DNA of 64,000 nucleotides from Moringa oleifera (lineage: Eukaryota > Streptophyta > Magnoliopsida > Brassicales > Moringaceae). Made by a program: the position numbers and the translations under genes. The stretch covers positions 1,054,001-1,118,000 of the forward strand of contig JAJFZO010000731.1 in NCBI GenBank assembly GCA_021397835.1, read 5' to 3'. Under the pieces are notes generated by a model. The model ran no database searches and was not told the origin of the DNA. It was given only the letters and a program-made list of their open reading frames with translations. Below, piece after piece: positions 1 to 11,400 of the stretch (positions within the stretch are counted from its first letter, which is position 1; each line of letters starts with the position of its first letter).

Positions 1-389
1 TAAAAATTTTGTGTAGTATCTCCTTTGTTCTTCAGGTACATACTAATGAATATGAGCATGTGTTTCAATTGAAAACACTAACTCATATCTATACATGTCA
101 TGTACTTGAAAAAATTATAGGGAAATACTACCAAAATTTTTACAAAATGAAGTAAACAATCAGTTACTATATTGTACTTCACATCAATGTACATTTCTGA
201 ATGGTATAGGACCACTTACCTTTGAAGTTTGGGTGGTATGCATAAAACGTTAAACAAATCGCATTATAAGTCATGTGTGTTCTATGTATCCTCGAAATTG
301 TTTAATAATTATTTTATATTATAATAAGTTTTTAAATTATTAAAATTTTTAGGAGGCAAGTTTTTGGGAACTAGTTTAATTAGAACGAC
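1..389. other. AT-rich sequence, probably CACTA interior
   Basis: No open reading frame or RNA gene is visible here. It directly precedes the transposase remnant and no CACTA left terminus (5'-CACTA) is recognisable in it. It is therefore probably the interior or 5' part of the same transposon, whose left end lies outside the window. This is inference from position only. Confidence 0.4.
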
Positions 390-2170
390 TTGAGAAATAG
401 AAAAATGAGTACATTGGATCGCCAATGGATGTATTTTATGCTTATAAATGGATTCTTAAATCGAGATTTTTTAAATGGTATGAAATATTTCATTCAGTTT
501 GCTTGCAGTCAACCAGCATTCATGGATAAAGATAAGATAAGGTGTCCATATAATTATAAAAAATATCAGAATCGTCGTTATGAAACTGTTGATATGGTTA
601 GATATCATTTGGTTAAATATAGTTTCATATCGGGATATTATCTTTGGAATTGTCATGAGAAAAATGATGAGAGTTATAATAAAGGGGTAATTGAATATAA
701 TATCGGGGAAGGATCTACTACGGTGCATGAAGTTAATACATACCAAACAATGGTAATGGATGTCGCTGGTCCAAAATTTAATCTGGAACATATAAAAGAA
801 TCCCCTAATCCAGATGCTCAATGTTTTTATGATATGTTGAATGCTACTGATCAACAATTATGGGATGTGAGTTAAAATCATTCACAATTATCTGCTGTTG
901 CTAAAATGATGAACATAAAATTAGAACATCATATTTCAAAAGGATGCTATGATGATATTTGCCAATTAATGAAAGAGATGATGCTTGTCGGTAATATCAT
1001 GACTGAAAATTTTTATAGTACAAAGAAATGCATACAAGGTATGGGGTTGCCGGTTGAAAAGATTCACTTTTATAATAATGGGTGCATGATATACTAGGGA
1101 GAAGACAATGAACTAAGTTCTTATAAGTTTTGCAATCATCCGTGATATAAAAGACGAAGACGAGAATCTAATAACAAAAAACACTTATTCCATATAAGAA
1201 AATGTATTATTTTCCTCTCAGTCCACGGTTACAGAGATGATATGCATAAGAAGCCACAGCTAAAAACATGAGATGACATGCTGAACATGATATTAAAGAT
1301 GGTGTAATGCGTCATTGCTCTAATTCTCTTGCTTGGATGCATTTTAATCAATCGCATCCATCTTTTGCTGCTGAATTAGAAATTTCAGAATAAGTTTGAG
1401 TACTGATGGATTTCAATCGTTTGGTCAATCAGGCCAACAGTATTTTTCATGATCGGTAATGTCACACCATACAACTTACCCTCGTAGATATACATAAAAG
1501 AAGAGTACATGTTCCTAACTATAATCATTCTTAAACTGACAAATCCAAAAGATAAGTTAGATATTTATTTGCAGCCTTTAATAACAGAGTTGTAAATATT
1601 ATGGGAGGTTAGGGTGCTCACGTATGATATCTCTTGTAAACAAAATTTTATCTTGAAATTTGCTCTAATATGAACCATTAGTGACTTTCCTGCCTACTCA
1701 ATGTTGTCTAGATAGAGTACAATAGGAAGACTAACTTTTCCTTACTATAGAGAAGATTCAGATGCATTTACCCTTTCCAACGGACAAAAGTAGTATTGGT
1801 TTAAATCGTAAGTTTTTATCAAAAGATCATCCATTTTGGAGGAATAAAATTGCATTCATTAAAAATAAAATGGTGAGAATATTAGGTCATCTTATTAAAT
1901 TAGGGTATGAATTGCTACATGATATAGATCAATTAGGGCTGAGAAAAGTTACAGAAGTGGAATATGATTAGATAAATGATCCTATTTGCAAGACATGTGA
2001 TTGGAGGAAATGAAGCATATTTTGGGATTTACCTTATTTGTGCAGTAACTTGATACGATACAATCTTAATGTCATGCATATAGAGAAAAATGTGTTTGAT
2101 AATGTGTTCAACACAATCATGAATATAGAAGGAAAGACAAAGGATAATGCAAAATCAATGGAAGATAGAT
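390..2170 (+). pseudogene. CACTA (En/Spm) TNP2-type transposase, broken
   Basis: The frame at 390-875 carries the transposase-associated N-terminal domain of plant CACTA elements: an opening like DRQWMY, then FIQFACSQ, IRCPYNYK and YYLWNCH. After one TAA at 873-875 the same frame resumes at 906-1097 with transposase residues such as MNIKLEHHISKGCYDDICQL, FYSTKK and GLPVEKIHFYNNGCMIY. Beyond that the TNP2 domain can be followed only by changing frame. Pieces include the equivalents of TPYNLPS, EEYMFLT, NPKDKLD and WEVGVLTYDI near 1470-1630, and FWDLPY, NLIRYNLNVMHIEKNVFDNV and MNIEGKTKDN near 2010-2150. There are several stops and frameshifts, so no functional transposase can be made. The C-terminal half of the usual protein is missing: coding similarity runs straight into the subterminal tandem repeats. 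Family recognition is from remembered TNP2 motifs. Confidence 0.88.
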
Positions 2171-2604
2171 TTTTGTGTGCCGCCAAATGAATCTGTTGCT
2201 AAAAAATAACGATAGATATCTTTTTTATCACTAGTTTAGCGATAGATTTGCATCTGTCGCTAAAGTAGCGACAGATACTTAATGGTCTCTAATTTGTCGC
2301 TATGTCAATGGAAGATAGATTCTTATGTGCCACTAAATGAATATGTTGCTAAAAAATAACGATAGATATCTTTTTTATCACTAGTTTAGCAATAGATTTG
2401 CATCTGTCGCTAAAGTAGCGACAGATACTTAATGGTCTCTAATTTGGCGCTAAGTCAATGGAAGATAGATTCTTGTGTGCTGCTAAATGAATCTGTTGCT
2501 AAAAAATAACGACAGATATCTTTTTTATCACTAGTTTAGCGATAGATTTGCATCTGTCGCTAAAGTAGCGACAGATACCTAATGGTCTCTAATTTGTCGC
2601 TACT
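2155..2604 (+). repeat. Three 150-bp tandem repeats at CACTA subterminal end
   Basis: The unit starting TCAATGGAAGATAG recurs at 2155, 2305 and 2455, giving an exact 150-bp period. Copies differ by only a few substitutions (for example TTTTTGTGTGCCGCC, TTCTTATGTGCCACT and TTCTTGTGTGCTGCT). Each unit holds TGTCGCTAAAGTAGCGACA, a small palindrome built from the subterminal motif. The high identity suggests the duplication is younger than the decay of the transposase. Confidence 0.9.
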
Positions 2605-2763
2605 TAGTGACAAATACAAAATTTAGTCGTTAGTTTTTCTCGCAACAACGATTTTAACTACTAATTCTATTTGTCATTAATTTGGCACTAAATTTTTTTA
2701 CGACAGATTGTTTCAATTTAGTGACGAATTAATCGGTCGCTAAATCTGGGTTTTTTGGTAGTG

Positions 2764-4760
2764 TACCACAATCTATAATCACAACAAAATAACTAAATCA
2801 TAGATTAAAAAAATAAACTAACATTTTGTTTCATAAAATGTTATATGAGATGCTTATAACATAAATTTCATTGTTTTAAAAAAAAAAAACTCTGTACTCA
2901 TAATCATAATAAACAAGTTAAAAGAGCTACAAATCACAAATTGATGTTATTTTCATATTATTAACACTATGTTGTTTTCAAAAATCAAAAAAAAAAAAAA
3001 ACATTATAGAGAAACATCAATTTTTTCACAAAAGTCCCAAAAAATCAAAATTCAATTAGGATTTTTTGAATTCTTACAAAAAAAAATTACAAAGGATAAA
3101 TACGAATCATTGGAAAATATTTATTCTAAGACAAATTTAACAAAAAAATTCTTTATTTAATTTTTTAAAAAAATTCTCACAGAATTATTGTAAAAAAATT
3201 ATCTAAAATGTTCTCATCATAAATGTCATGAGAAAAATTGGTAAAAAAATAATTTTTTATGTTTCTAAAAATTAAAAAATAATTCTCATAAACAATGATA
3301 TTGGTAAATTTTGGATAATCCTCACTGAGAATATTGTGAAAAAATTTTGAAATGAATTTCATGTTTTAAAAAATAGGAAATTTCTACAAAATTTACTATG
3401 AACAAAGTTATTTTTATTTTTCTTAAAAAATAATAGAATTCTAACAAAAAAAAATACTATTGAAAAAAATTTGTGTAATTTGTTCATTTATTTTTTCAAA
3501 AAAATAATAGATTTCTCACGTAAGTTTTTGTGAAAAACTTTTTCTTAACTTTTTTGTAACATATTTCTTTGGAAATGTTGCAACCAAATTTTAATTATTA
3601 AATTTGTAAATTTTCAACGATAATTTCATTGAAGTTTTTGCTAAAATTTTAAAAATTGAAGTTAAAAAATATTTTCTTGTTCTTAAACGAAGGCTTGCTT
3701 AAGAAATTAAAAAAATACATTAGATATATAATATAGTAATACATATAACATGCTAAAAGATTCAACATATATTCCAATACATTATAATTAGCTACAAAGT
3801 GAATGCTACTAAGCAATTAATGAGAATGTAGTACTAAAAATACCAAGTTATCTACTTTTTAAAAATGTGCTTATAATTTTTAAAGTTTAGTTGAATTGAT
3901 TTTATCCTAATCGCATATATAATTAACATTAACAAGTTCAAATTTCAATCTAATATTTTATTTTAATTAAATCTTAATTTTTTATATAATTACAGCATTT
4001 TGATTATATCACATTTATTAGTTATCTTTTTAGAATTTTATATGTTTTTATATTTAATGTCTATTTTAATAATAAAATAGATATTTTAATAGCAACTTGA
4101 TGGAAATTACCTTTGGAATTAAAATGCTAATCAAAATAGCATTCAAAATAGCATTGTTTTACCAAAATAGAGTCGTTTCTAACTAAATTCCAAATGGTAA
4201 TTTCCTTATGATATCGTCGTTGGAATCTTGGGGAACAAAGCCCATTGTTTTCGAAGAAGGAATCCTATCTGTTGTCATTCCTCTTTTCTTTTTCCTTTCT
4301 TCTTCTCCATCTATTTGTCATTGCCCATTTCCCTTTGTCTTCCATCACCAAACTCCTTTTGTCTCTTATCAACTAGCTTTTTCTTCTTTAAATCGTTTAA
4401 GTTGTATGAAGTTTCCAAGTAAGAAGAGAACTTAGGTAAGTTTTCTATTTTTCTTTTTGGTTATCTTTTTTCTCCATTTTTGCAATGATATATTAAAAGA
4501 CCATATTTTCAAATAAGAAATTGTTTGTTTTCATTTCTTATATATGCATATGATTTTTCTTTTTTGATCATCTCTTTTCACATTTAGAGTAATAGGCATA
4601 TTATAGCCACTCTTAATAAAGTACTTACTATTTTTTTCGAAATATCAAATCAAAACACTAACACTTCCTTAGCTACTAAGTAGTAAAAAGTAGAAAATTT
4701 TTATTTTAATATGGTTAAATATTCTACTAATTAATACCTTTTACATAACATATAAGACCG
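2764..4760. other. AT-rich intergenic, no gene seen
   Basis: This stretch is dominated by A and T runs. The short open frames here (for example 2969-3160) are lysine- and phenylalanine-rich translations of poly-A and poly-T and match nothing I know. A less AT-rich, pyrimidine-rich island at about 4200-4440 looks like an untranslated leader, but no conserved protein follows it. Confidence 0.6.
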
Positions 4761-7000
4761 ATCAATGAGATTTCACACCATATTGATGTCTTAATCTTCT
4801 CCACAGTAAGAATGTGGTGTACATGGTGATTTTTTAAGAAGCTATTTATGTCGTAAAATAATTATTTCATGCCCATTCTTTACTCTTCATTGAAGCCCTT
4901 TGTTCCAACACAAATTTGTCATCCCGAATGCTCTTCTAGATGTATTCAAGACTAATCTTTTAATTTGCTTCCAAAAAGGATGTATATGGGAAATATTTTG
5001 CTTTAAGAATAATACATATAAGTTTAATAGAGACCTTTAGTAGTTTCATCCTTACTTACTAAGCTGTGCCAAATTAAAGGTAGTCATATCTTTAAAGCCC
5101 ATACCTCCTAAATATTTGGATTGACATATTTTTAGTAGCTTAATTTATGAACTCCTTTCTTATTCCTTTGATGGCTCAATGAATAGTTATTAATCTAGCT
5201 ATTAATATCATCACAAATTTTTTTGGCAATTAAAAACAATTCATGGTGTATCTTAGTATAGCTTGAATAATTTCTTAAAAAAAAAAAACTCTTTACCACT
5301 GAGAGATAAAAGCTGATTACTCTAACCGTTAGGACAAATATTAATATTGTTTTCGATGTTCTTGAAAGAATGGTTTTTGCTTATTCCAACCATCGCAGGG
5401 AGTGACACCATAGGAACTCTAAGCATAGCTACAATGTTTTTCTTTTACCTTTCATTTGTATTGCTATTAAAAAACAAAATAGATTTTTCATAATTAATCA
5501 ATTGATCAAACCCTTCCATATATCTTATTAATATGTGCTTTACCCTTTCACTTTTAATCCTAGTTGCCTTTGTAAAAAGTAAACTATCATCAGTGAAAAA
5601 TAAGTGCGTGACTCTTGGATCATATCTACTTCTTTTTAGTTCATATTACAAATTCTCATGTTGATATTTAGATAAAAGTGCAAAAAAACCTTCAGTACAA
5701 ATGAGAAGCAAATAAGATGATAAAGGATCTTCTTGACAAAAACCTATTTCTAAGCAAAAATGACTAGTAACATTGATATTGAACATGATTAAGTAAGAGA
5801 TAGAAGTAACACAATGCATGATGATAGAAATCAATCTATTGTGAAATCCCATTTTGTCCATAAAATCCATTCAACTAAATCATGGGCTTTGCTCATATCG
5901 AGCTTCATGCTAAAATATGGATTCTTACTCGATCTTTTTTTTCTTAAAGGATGTATCATCTAGCATGCAATAAGTACATTATCTAAATCAATCTCCCAAG
6001 TACAGAGGCAGTCTGAGCCTCATTAGTACAATATAGAAAAATAAATTTCAGCCTATTCACCAAAGTCTCTAAAATAATTTATAAAGGACATCATGAAGCT
6101 TATAGGCCAAACTTCAATCATACACTTACAATTATTAGTTTTGAAAAGAAAGATAATATGAGTATGATTACATCATTAAGACTTTTAACTTCATTAAGAA
6201 CATCAAGGCAAAATTTAATAGCATCATGATCAATAATACTCTAATATTTTTGAATGAAAATGGTGAGCATACTATCAAGACTAAGTGCTTTGATTGCATC
6301 CATTTATTGAATTAATTAATAGATCTCTTCAGTACCAAATTTAACAAGCAAATTTTGATTCATCTCATCAGGTACACTAGACTTAATAGCATTAATATTG
6401 TCATTACAAGGTCTTTAAGATGTGAAGAGATTCTAAAAATAATCACTGACTATTCTTAACAAAACTAATTCCTTCGCATTTAAAACTCCTTCATTATCAA
6501 ATAAACTCAAAATCAATTTTTTTTCCTTCTATAAGTAACATATGAGTGAAAAAATTGTACTTTTATCATCAATTTTATTTTCTACATTTATTTTTCTACT
6601 TATTTCTTGATCATAACATCATCATGATATTTAACAATAAGTTAACTTCATTCCCTATTCAACAAATCAAATTGCCTCCATGTGTTTTTAAATTTTTTCT
6701 CATGTCAATTTGTCAAGCTTTTAGGTGTCATCTTTATTTTGTCTAAAGCCGAAATATTCAACATATTTTCCTAAGCTTCAATACCATCTCTTTTCTTGTA
6801 ACATGCCGATTAAAGATGATAAATAGTGTAATGCTACGTCAAAAACTATTAAATCCAACTATCAATAGCTAGAACTTGATCAAGTCTTTCTCTTATATTA
6901 TTTCTTAGGGACAAACCTCTTTTTTAGATGTACCATGGTCCCATATAATCAATATTATCTAATCCTGCATCTTGTATAGCCTCACAAAAAGCTACCATTT
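4760..7000 (-). pseudogene. LINE (L1-like) reverse transcriptase fossil
   Basis: Read on the minus strand, successive frames give the plant LINE RT landmarks in order: a GPDG-like entry followed by IFIQKYW (about 6200-6300), PISLHDVLYKIISKTLVNRL (about 6045-6105), a degraded GRLI segment, FMDKMGFHN...SISY (5780-5870), GFCQEDPLSSYLLLICTEG (5690-5755), and the catalytic FTDDSLLF motif (TTCACTGATGAT, reverse complement of 5587-5598). Downstream pieces resemble the IN(Y/F)-KS box and the C-terminal AKY-P--SFLEA segment near 4930-5030. Stops and frameshifts occur throughout. An endonuclease domain is not clearly readable and I see no poly(A) tail or target-site duplication. The element is inactive; boundaries are approximate. 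Confidence 0.85.
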
Positions 7001-8040
7001 GACTTTTTTTACATAAATAAGTTTTTGTTTTTTCTCCACATCATCTCATTGAAATCTCTTAAGCATAGCCATGACAATCACATTGAATGCTTAAGTTATA
7101 GAACAAACTCCATAATTCAACTCTTTTAGCAAATGTTGGGCTTTCCATAAGAACTTGTCTGTCACCACTATCCGCACCGATCATCTTATGTTACTTTCAT
7201 GTCTATGTAATTTTTGAAATAATTAAGAAGCTGTAGATTGATGACCTCTTGATCCATAACATGCCAAGTCCACTACTTCCTTAGAGTTTATGCTAAAAAA
7301 TGAGCTTATTTTATATTGCTTTTTTATTCAATCTAATTTTTTAACATGTTTTAAAAGCTCAAACTGCTATGGGTTTCTAAGCTCATAATACAATGAAGCT
7401 AAGCACCTCATGGTGATTGGTGGGACTCGTATCTAGTCGTTGTTGTTAGTATGGTTGAGATATTTCCCATCTTACTTTCTACTACAATAAGTTTAAAAAC
7501 CTGCATAAATTATATAATAATTTTATAAGCAAAAATATTAGTCTCATATGGTAAAATTTTTTCGTTTATATTTTTTTATTATTTCTCTCATAAAAGGATC
7601 TATGTTTGGATAAAAGTAAAATAAAAATAAAATAAAATAATTTTAATAAATAATTTTTCAAATTCAATTTTTTGGTGAATCTTATTAAAAAAATTTTAAT
7701 AGAAATTTTAAAAACTGTTTGATAAATTAATTCGATTTAAAATCAAAATGAAGTTCATCATCAACAAAACTGATTATTTTAAAAGCCAAGTTTGGTACGA
7801 ACCTGTTTAAAATGTTCTTCCATGCATCAGCATACCAAAAAGATTAGGGGTAGTTTGGTAACTACAAGGGAAGCGCGTCGGCTCCGACCCACGTGCACAT
7901 GAGCAAATGCCACGTCTTCCCCGTTTTTGAGGTCTCCAATTCGGTTGCGATCAGAAAATTTATGCGCCGTGGCCCAACTCATCGTCAGTGCTTACCACGA
8001 CATACAGAGTCATAAAAGCTTCCATTAGAATAGAATTTAG
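7000..8040. other. Intergenic region and promoter side of NTMC2T5-like gene
   Basis: 7000-7480 may still be degraded LINE sequence (upstream on its strand), but I could not follow conserved residues. 7500-7800 is AT-rich. From about 7860 base composition becomes more balanced toward the first exon of the next gene. Confidence 0.5.
7890..7917 (+). promoter_or_regulatory. G-box and ACGT-core cluster upstream of NTMC2T5-like gene
   Basis: A perfect CACGTG palindrome lies at 7890-7895 and a second ACGT core (GCCACGTC) at 7910-7917, about 400 bp upstream of the start codon. These match binding sites of plant bZIP and bHLH factors, which act in light and ABA responses. Function is inferred from the motif only. 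Confidence 0.4.
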
Positions 8041-8048
8041 ATACGCGC

Positions 8049-8073
8049 TCCCTCTCTCTCTCTTCCCCCCCCC

Positions 8074-8108
<35 letters not shown>
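8049..8108 (+). repeat. CT microsatellite interrupted by a poly-C run, 5' leader
   Basis: A (CT)n tract is split by about 20 consecutive C residues and followed by another (CT)n tract. It lies about 200 bp upstream of the NTMC2T5-like start codon. CT-rich leaders and Y-patches are common near plant transcription starts. The homopolymer makes the exact length unreliable. Confidence 0.85.
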
Positions 8109-8211
8109 CGCTCTTACCTGAGGATTATTTATTTGAAGAGGGAGCCTTCAACTTGTCTCCATAGCTCTACAGATTGTAATATCCACAGCTTGTCGTAGCT
8201 CTCGCTAATTC

Positions 8212-8484
8212 ATGTTCATTGGCCAAAATGCATTTTCTTCTTATGCCCATACTGCCCCTTGGGCTTTGAAGGAGAAGAAGTTGTTCTCTTTCACTGCTAC
8301 TGATAGATGGTTTTGCATTCTTCCGCCGCGGCCTTCAACCTTTCATACGTTGTTTTCCCTCCTCAACTCTGCCTTTGTCCATGTAGAAACCCGACTTACA
8401 ATTTCCCTTCCCGTCCTTCCTCCAAAAGGAGGAGGAAAAGATTCGTCTCCCGTTTCTCTACTTCATGTCATCCAAGAAAATTGA
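8212..8484 (+). promoter_or_regulatory. Upstream ORF overlapping the NTMC2T5-like start
   Basis: An ATG at 8212 opens a 90-codon frame that ends at 8484, 178 bases into the main coding exon and in a different frame. The encoded peptide resembles nothing I know. If the transcript starts upstream of 8212, ribosomes would meet this ATG first, which could lower translation of the main protein. The main ATG (GATGGTTTT, G at +4) has the better context. Alternatively transcription may begin downstream of 8212. Confidence 0.35.
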
Positions 8485-11400
8485 GGTTTCTAGCTTGTGC
8501 AGTCCCTAAAGATCCTGCATCACATAATTTGACTAGAGAATTCGCCAATTCCGCGAGAAGGGGCACCCAGAGTTTCCTCTTTACGCAATTGTCCGATGAG
8601 TTGGACGGCAAAGAGTTGTCCCAGGACTCACCCATCCAAATTGGCTCTAATTTCACCAATTTCCATGAAGATCCTATCGTTGATAAGCTAAGAACTCAGT
8701 TAGGAGTCATTCACCCAATACCCGCTCCGCCAATCAATAGAAGCGTAGCGGGCTTGTTCGTGTTCTTCTTCTTTGTAGGTGTAGTCTTCGATAAGCTGTG
8801 GACCTCTCGGAAGAGGAGTAAAATGAGCCGTGAGGACGGCCGGAGAGGAGGTGCGCCGTGGCCGCAAGTGCCTACTAGCTTCTCCTTGTTCTTGGAAAAG
8901 GATTTGCAGAGAAAGGAGTCGGTGGAATGGGTGAACATGGTGCTGGGAAAGTTGTGGAAAGTGTACAGAGCTGAAATCGAGAATTGGCTCATTGGTCTGT
9001 TGCAGCCTGTCATTGATAACTTGAAGAAGCCTGACTATGTGCAAAGAGTTGAAGTCAAGCAGTTCTCTCTTGGGGACGAGCCATTGTCTGTGAGGAACGT
9101 TGAGCGCAGGACTTCACGTCGTGTCAACGATTTGCAGTAAGTTGCTGTAATTCGCCGCAAGATATAGTGCTTGCTTTCACGTATTAGTTGATTGATGTAG
9201 CACTGTTACCAGTTATAGCTGTCTGTTGTTACCAATACGCATGTATAGTAATGCAGTGTTTCAGTTATTTCTTTTGATTAAATTTTTCTAGCTCATAACC
9301 ATGTAATTATTCATGAGAGATGTTTGTTAACTCCACATTTTGGCTTCTTTTGTGGATGAGCTTAATTTCATCTGAATTAACTAAAATGGATGAAGAAGCA
9401 CGAAGGTAAAGAAAGACTACAAGAAAGGAAACAATTTTATTCTGGGAAAATTTTTGAAGGAACTGAAAATTATTTTTTAATTTTTTTTTTCTCTTTCTGA
9501 AGTATTACTTGTATCCTTTTCTATAACACACAAAATGGTCCTCTAAGGTGGAGACTCAAACTGTGGCTTGTACATAGTTGCTCTAAATCAAAGTCGGATG
9601 TGCCATGAATTTTTCTTGGGGTTATTGGTGCACTATTTTGTTAGCTATGCAGATTTTTCTTTAGCGATGCACTATAAACTTAATATCTTATTTTTCATTT
9701 TGATATCTATTTTCGGTAAGTCAACATCAAAAAACTCAAATCAACAATTTTGTGTCAATTATATGCATTCTGTCATATTAACTTTTTTTCATAAAGAAAA
9801 GTAACTCTAATGAGCCATTTTGCAGTTTCCTGGATACAATTAAATACTACCACTTGCTGCTGCTTCAATGTCTCTTAAATGATCATTTCCTTTGAAATTT
9901 GAATAAATTCTATTTGAATTATACCAGGGTGAGTTAAACTCGTTGACAAATGAACTTAAACTCATTACGTAAGTAAAGTTTTGTGTTTGTAGTGATGACT
10001 GTTCAGCATGGTCATTTGCACTGTAATTTGTTAATCTACTCAAGCAATTATATAATGAATGCTAGTCAAATCATGAAGTTTACTAGTTCTTTGGAATGAA
10101 GTTATGGAAACCTCAGCTCTATCTTGGTGTTAATGTAATTTATTTGGTCTTATCTGGTTGGGAACATTAAACCAGAAATATTGGAGGGGTGCAGATGCCA
10201 TTGATGCAGTTAAAGTTGATGCTTTTACAATGTTGTATTTTTTTAATGTCAGTTTCCTACTGGAGTCCTTATCTTCTTACTTTCAAGATCTTATCGATGT
10301 TATCCATCTATTTGTCGAACCCTTTCTGATAAAATATTAACTATAGGGGATAGTAAGCAATATGATGTTACCTACTGGTAGAGTCTGCTGTTCAATTGAG
10401 TTGGAAAAAGTTACAGTAGATTTTACATTTACACCATTTTGATTAAATTCAAATTGCTGCTGGGTCTATAGATCCAATATCTCCCACTAAGGTTTGCTTA
10501 TTTATGGATTTAAATCAATTTTAACCAAAATTTGATTGGCTGAAGCAAATTCTTTGACCTGATATAAACTATCAGCTTCTAGAGTAAACTTGCTTGTGTT
10601 TGTTTATTTCCTTTTCGGTTATTTTATGGACTTATGCCAAACTAATACAAATTCAATAATGCAAATTCACTGTTTTAGATTCTTTTGATTTTCTTTAGGT
10701 ACCAGATAGGTCTTCGTTATACAGGCGGTGCTCGTATGTTGTTAATGCTCTCTCTAAAGTTTGGCATAATCCCAATTGTCATACCAGTTGGTGTTCGTGA
10801 TTTTGACATTGATGGGGAACTTTGGGTTAAATTACGATTGATACCTACAGAGCCTTGGGTGGGAGCAGTTTCGTGGGCTTTTGTTTCACTTCCAAGGATC
10901 AAATTTGAATTGTCACCATTCCGCTTGTTTAATATAATGGGTATGATATTCTCATATCTATTCAGGAGTTATTTCAGTTGTGTTAAATCTACTTAAAATC
11001 TTGGTGCATATTTTTGCCTTTTGGTTTAGTAGCTGAATAGAAAAATTTGCTATTGGTTGATTTTTAAAACCAAGAACAGCAAGGCAGAAATTTAGGAAGT
11101 TTTGTTTGCAAAGCTCAAATCCGTTGCAGTTAAGAAGTGTTAGAGTAGGCTTATTGCGTCCTTTATGCAATTCAAAAGTGTTCGAGCGGCCAAGTACTAG
11201 GATGGTGTCTCACCTCAGTTAAGTCAAATACATAACTTGAACTCGGTGTGTAAATTTTGTAAAGCGTGAGGTTCTTTGATCAGCAGTCCTTGAGGACTTG
11301 CTAAAGCTAATTGAATTGTGAGCACCCAATGAGTGGCATGGTTCAATTGCTGCTACTCACCCATGCATAATAGTTTTATTTACTATCTATGCAAAGATAT

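Larger units (their letters stand above)
390..2763 (+). mobile_element. 3' portion of a CACTA DNA transposon
   Basis: The right end reads TTTTTTGGTAGTG at 2751-2763. Its reverse complement, CACTACCAAAAAA, is the standard CACTA terminal inverted repeat. The next three bases (TAC, 2764-2766) are the expected place for a 3-bp target-site duplication, but the left flank is outside the window so this cannot be checked. The approximately 600 bp before the end is packed with subterminal motifs of the form GTCGCTA and TAGCGAC in both orientations, typical of transposase-binding regions in this superfamily. The element contains the decayed transposase and is not autonomous. Confidence 0.85.

Noticed and set aside
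471..857. 128-codon minus-strand frame
   Set aside because: It is antisense to the clear transposase-associated domain at 390-875 and has no family features.
4208..4435. Possible small gene with a GTAAG donor after it
   Set aside because: The peptide is low-complexity (Ser/Phe from a TC-rich leader-like tract) and no downstream conserved exon could be found.
5280..5340. tRNA-like phrase (ACTCTAACCGTTAGGAC) after a poly-A run
   Set aside because: No acceptor stem, T-arm or cloverleaf can be built; it lies inside the LINE fossil.
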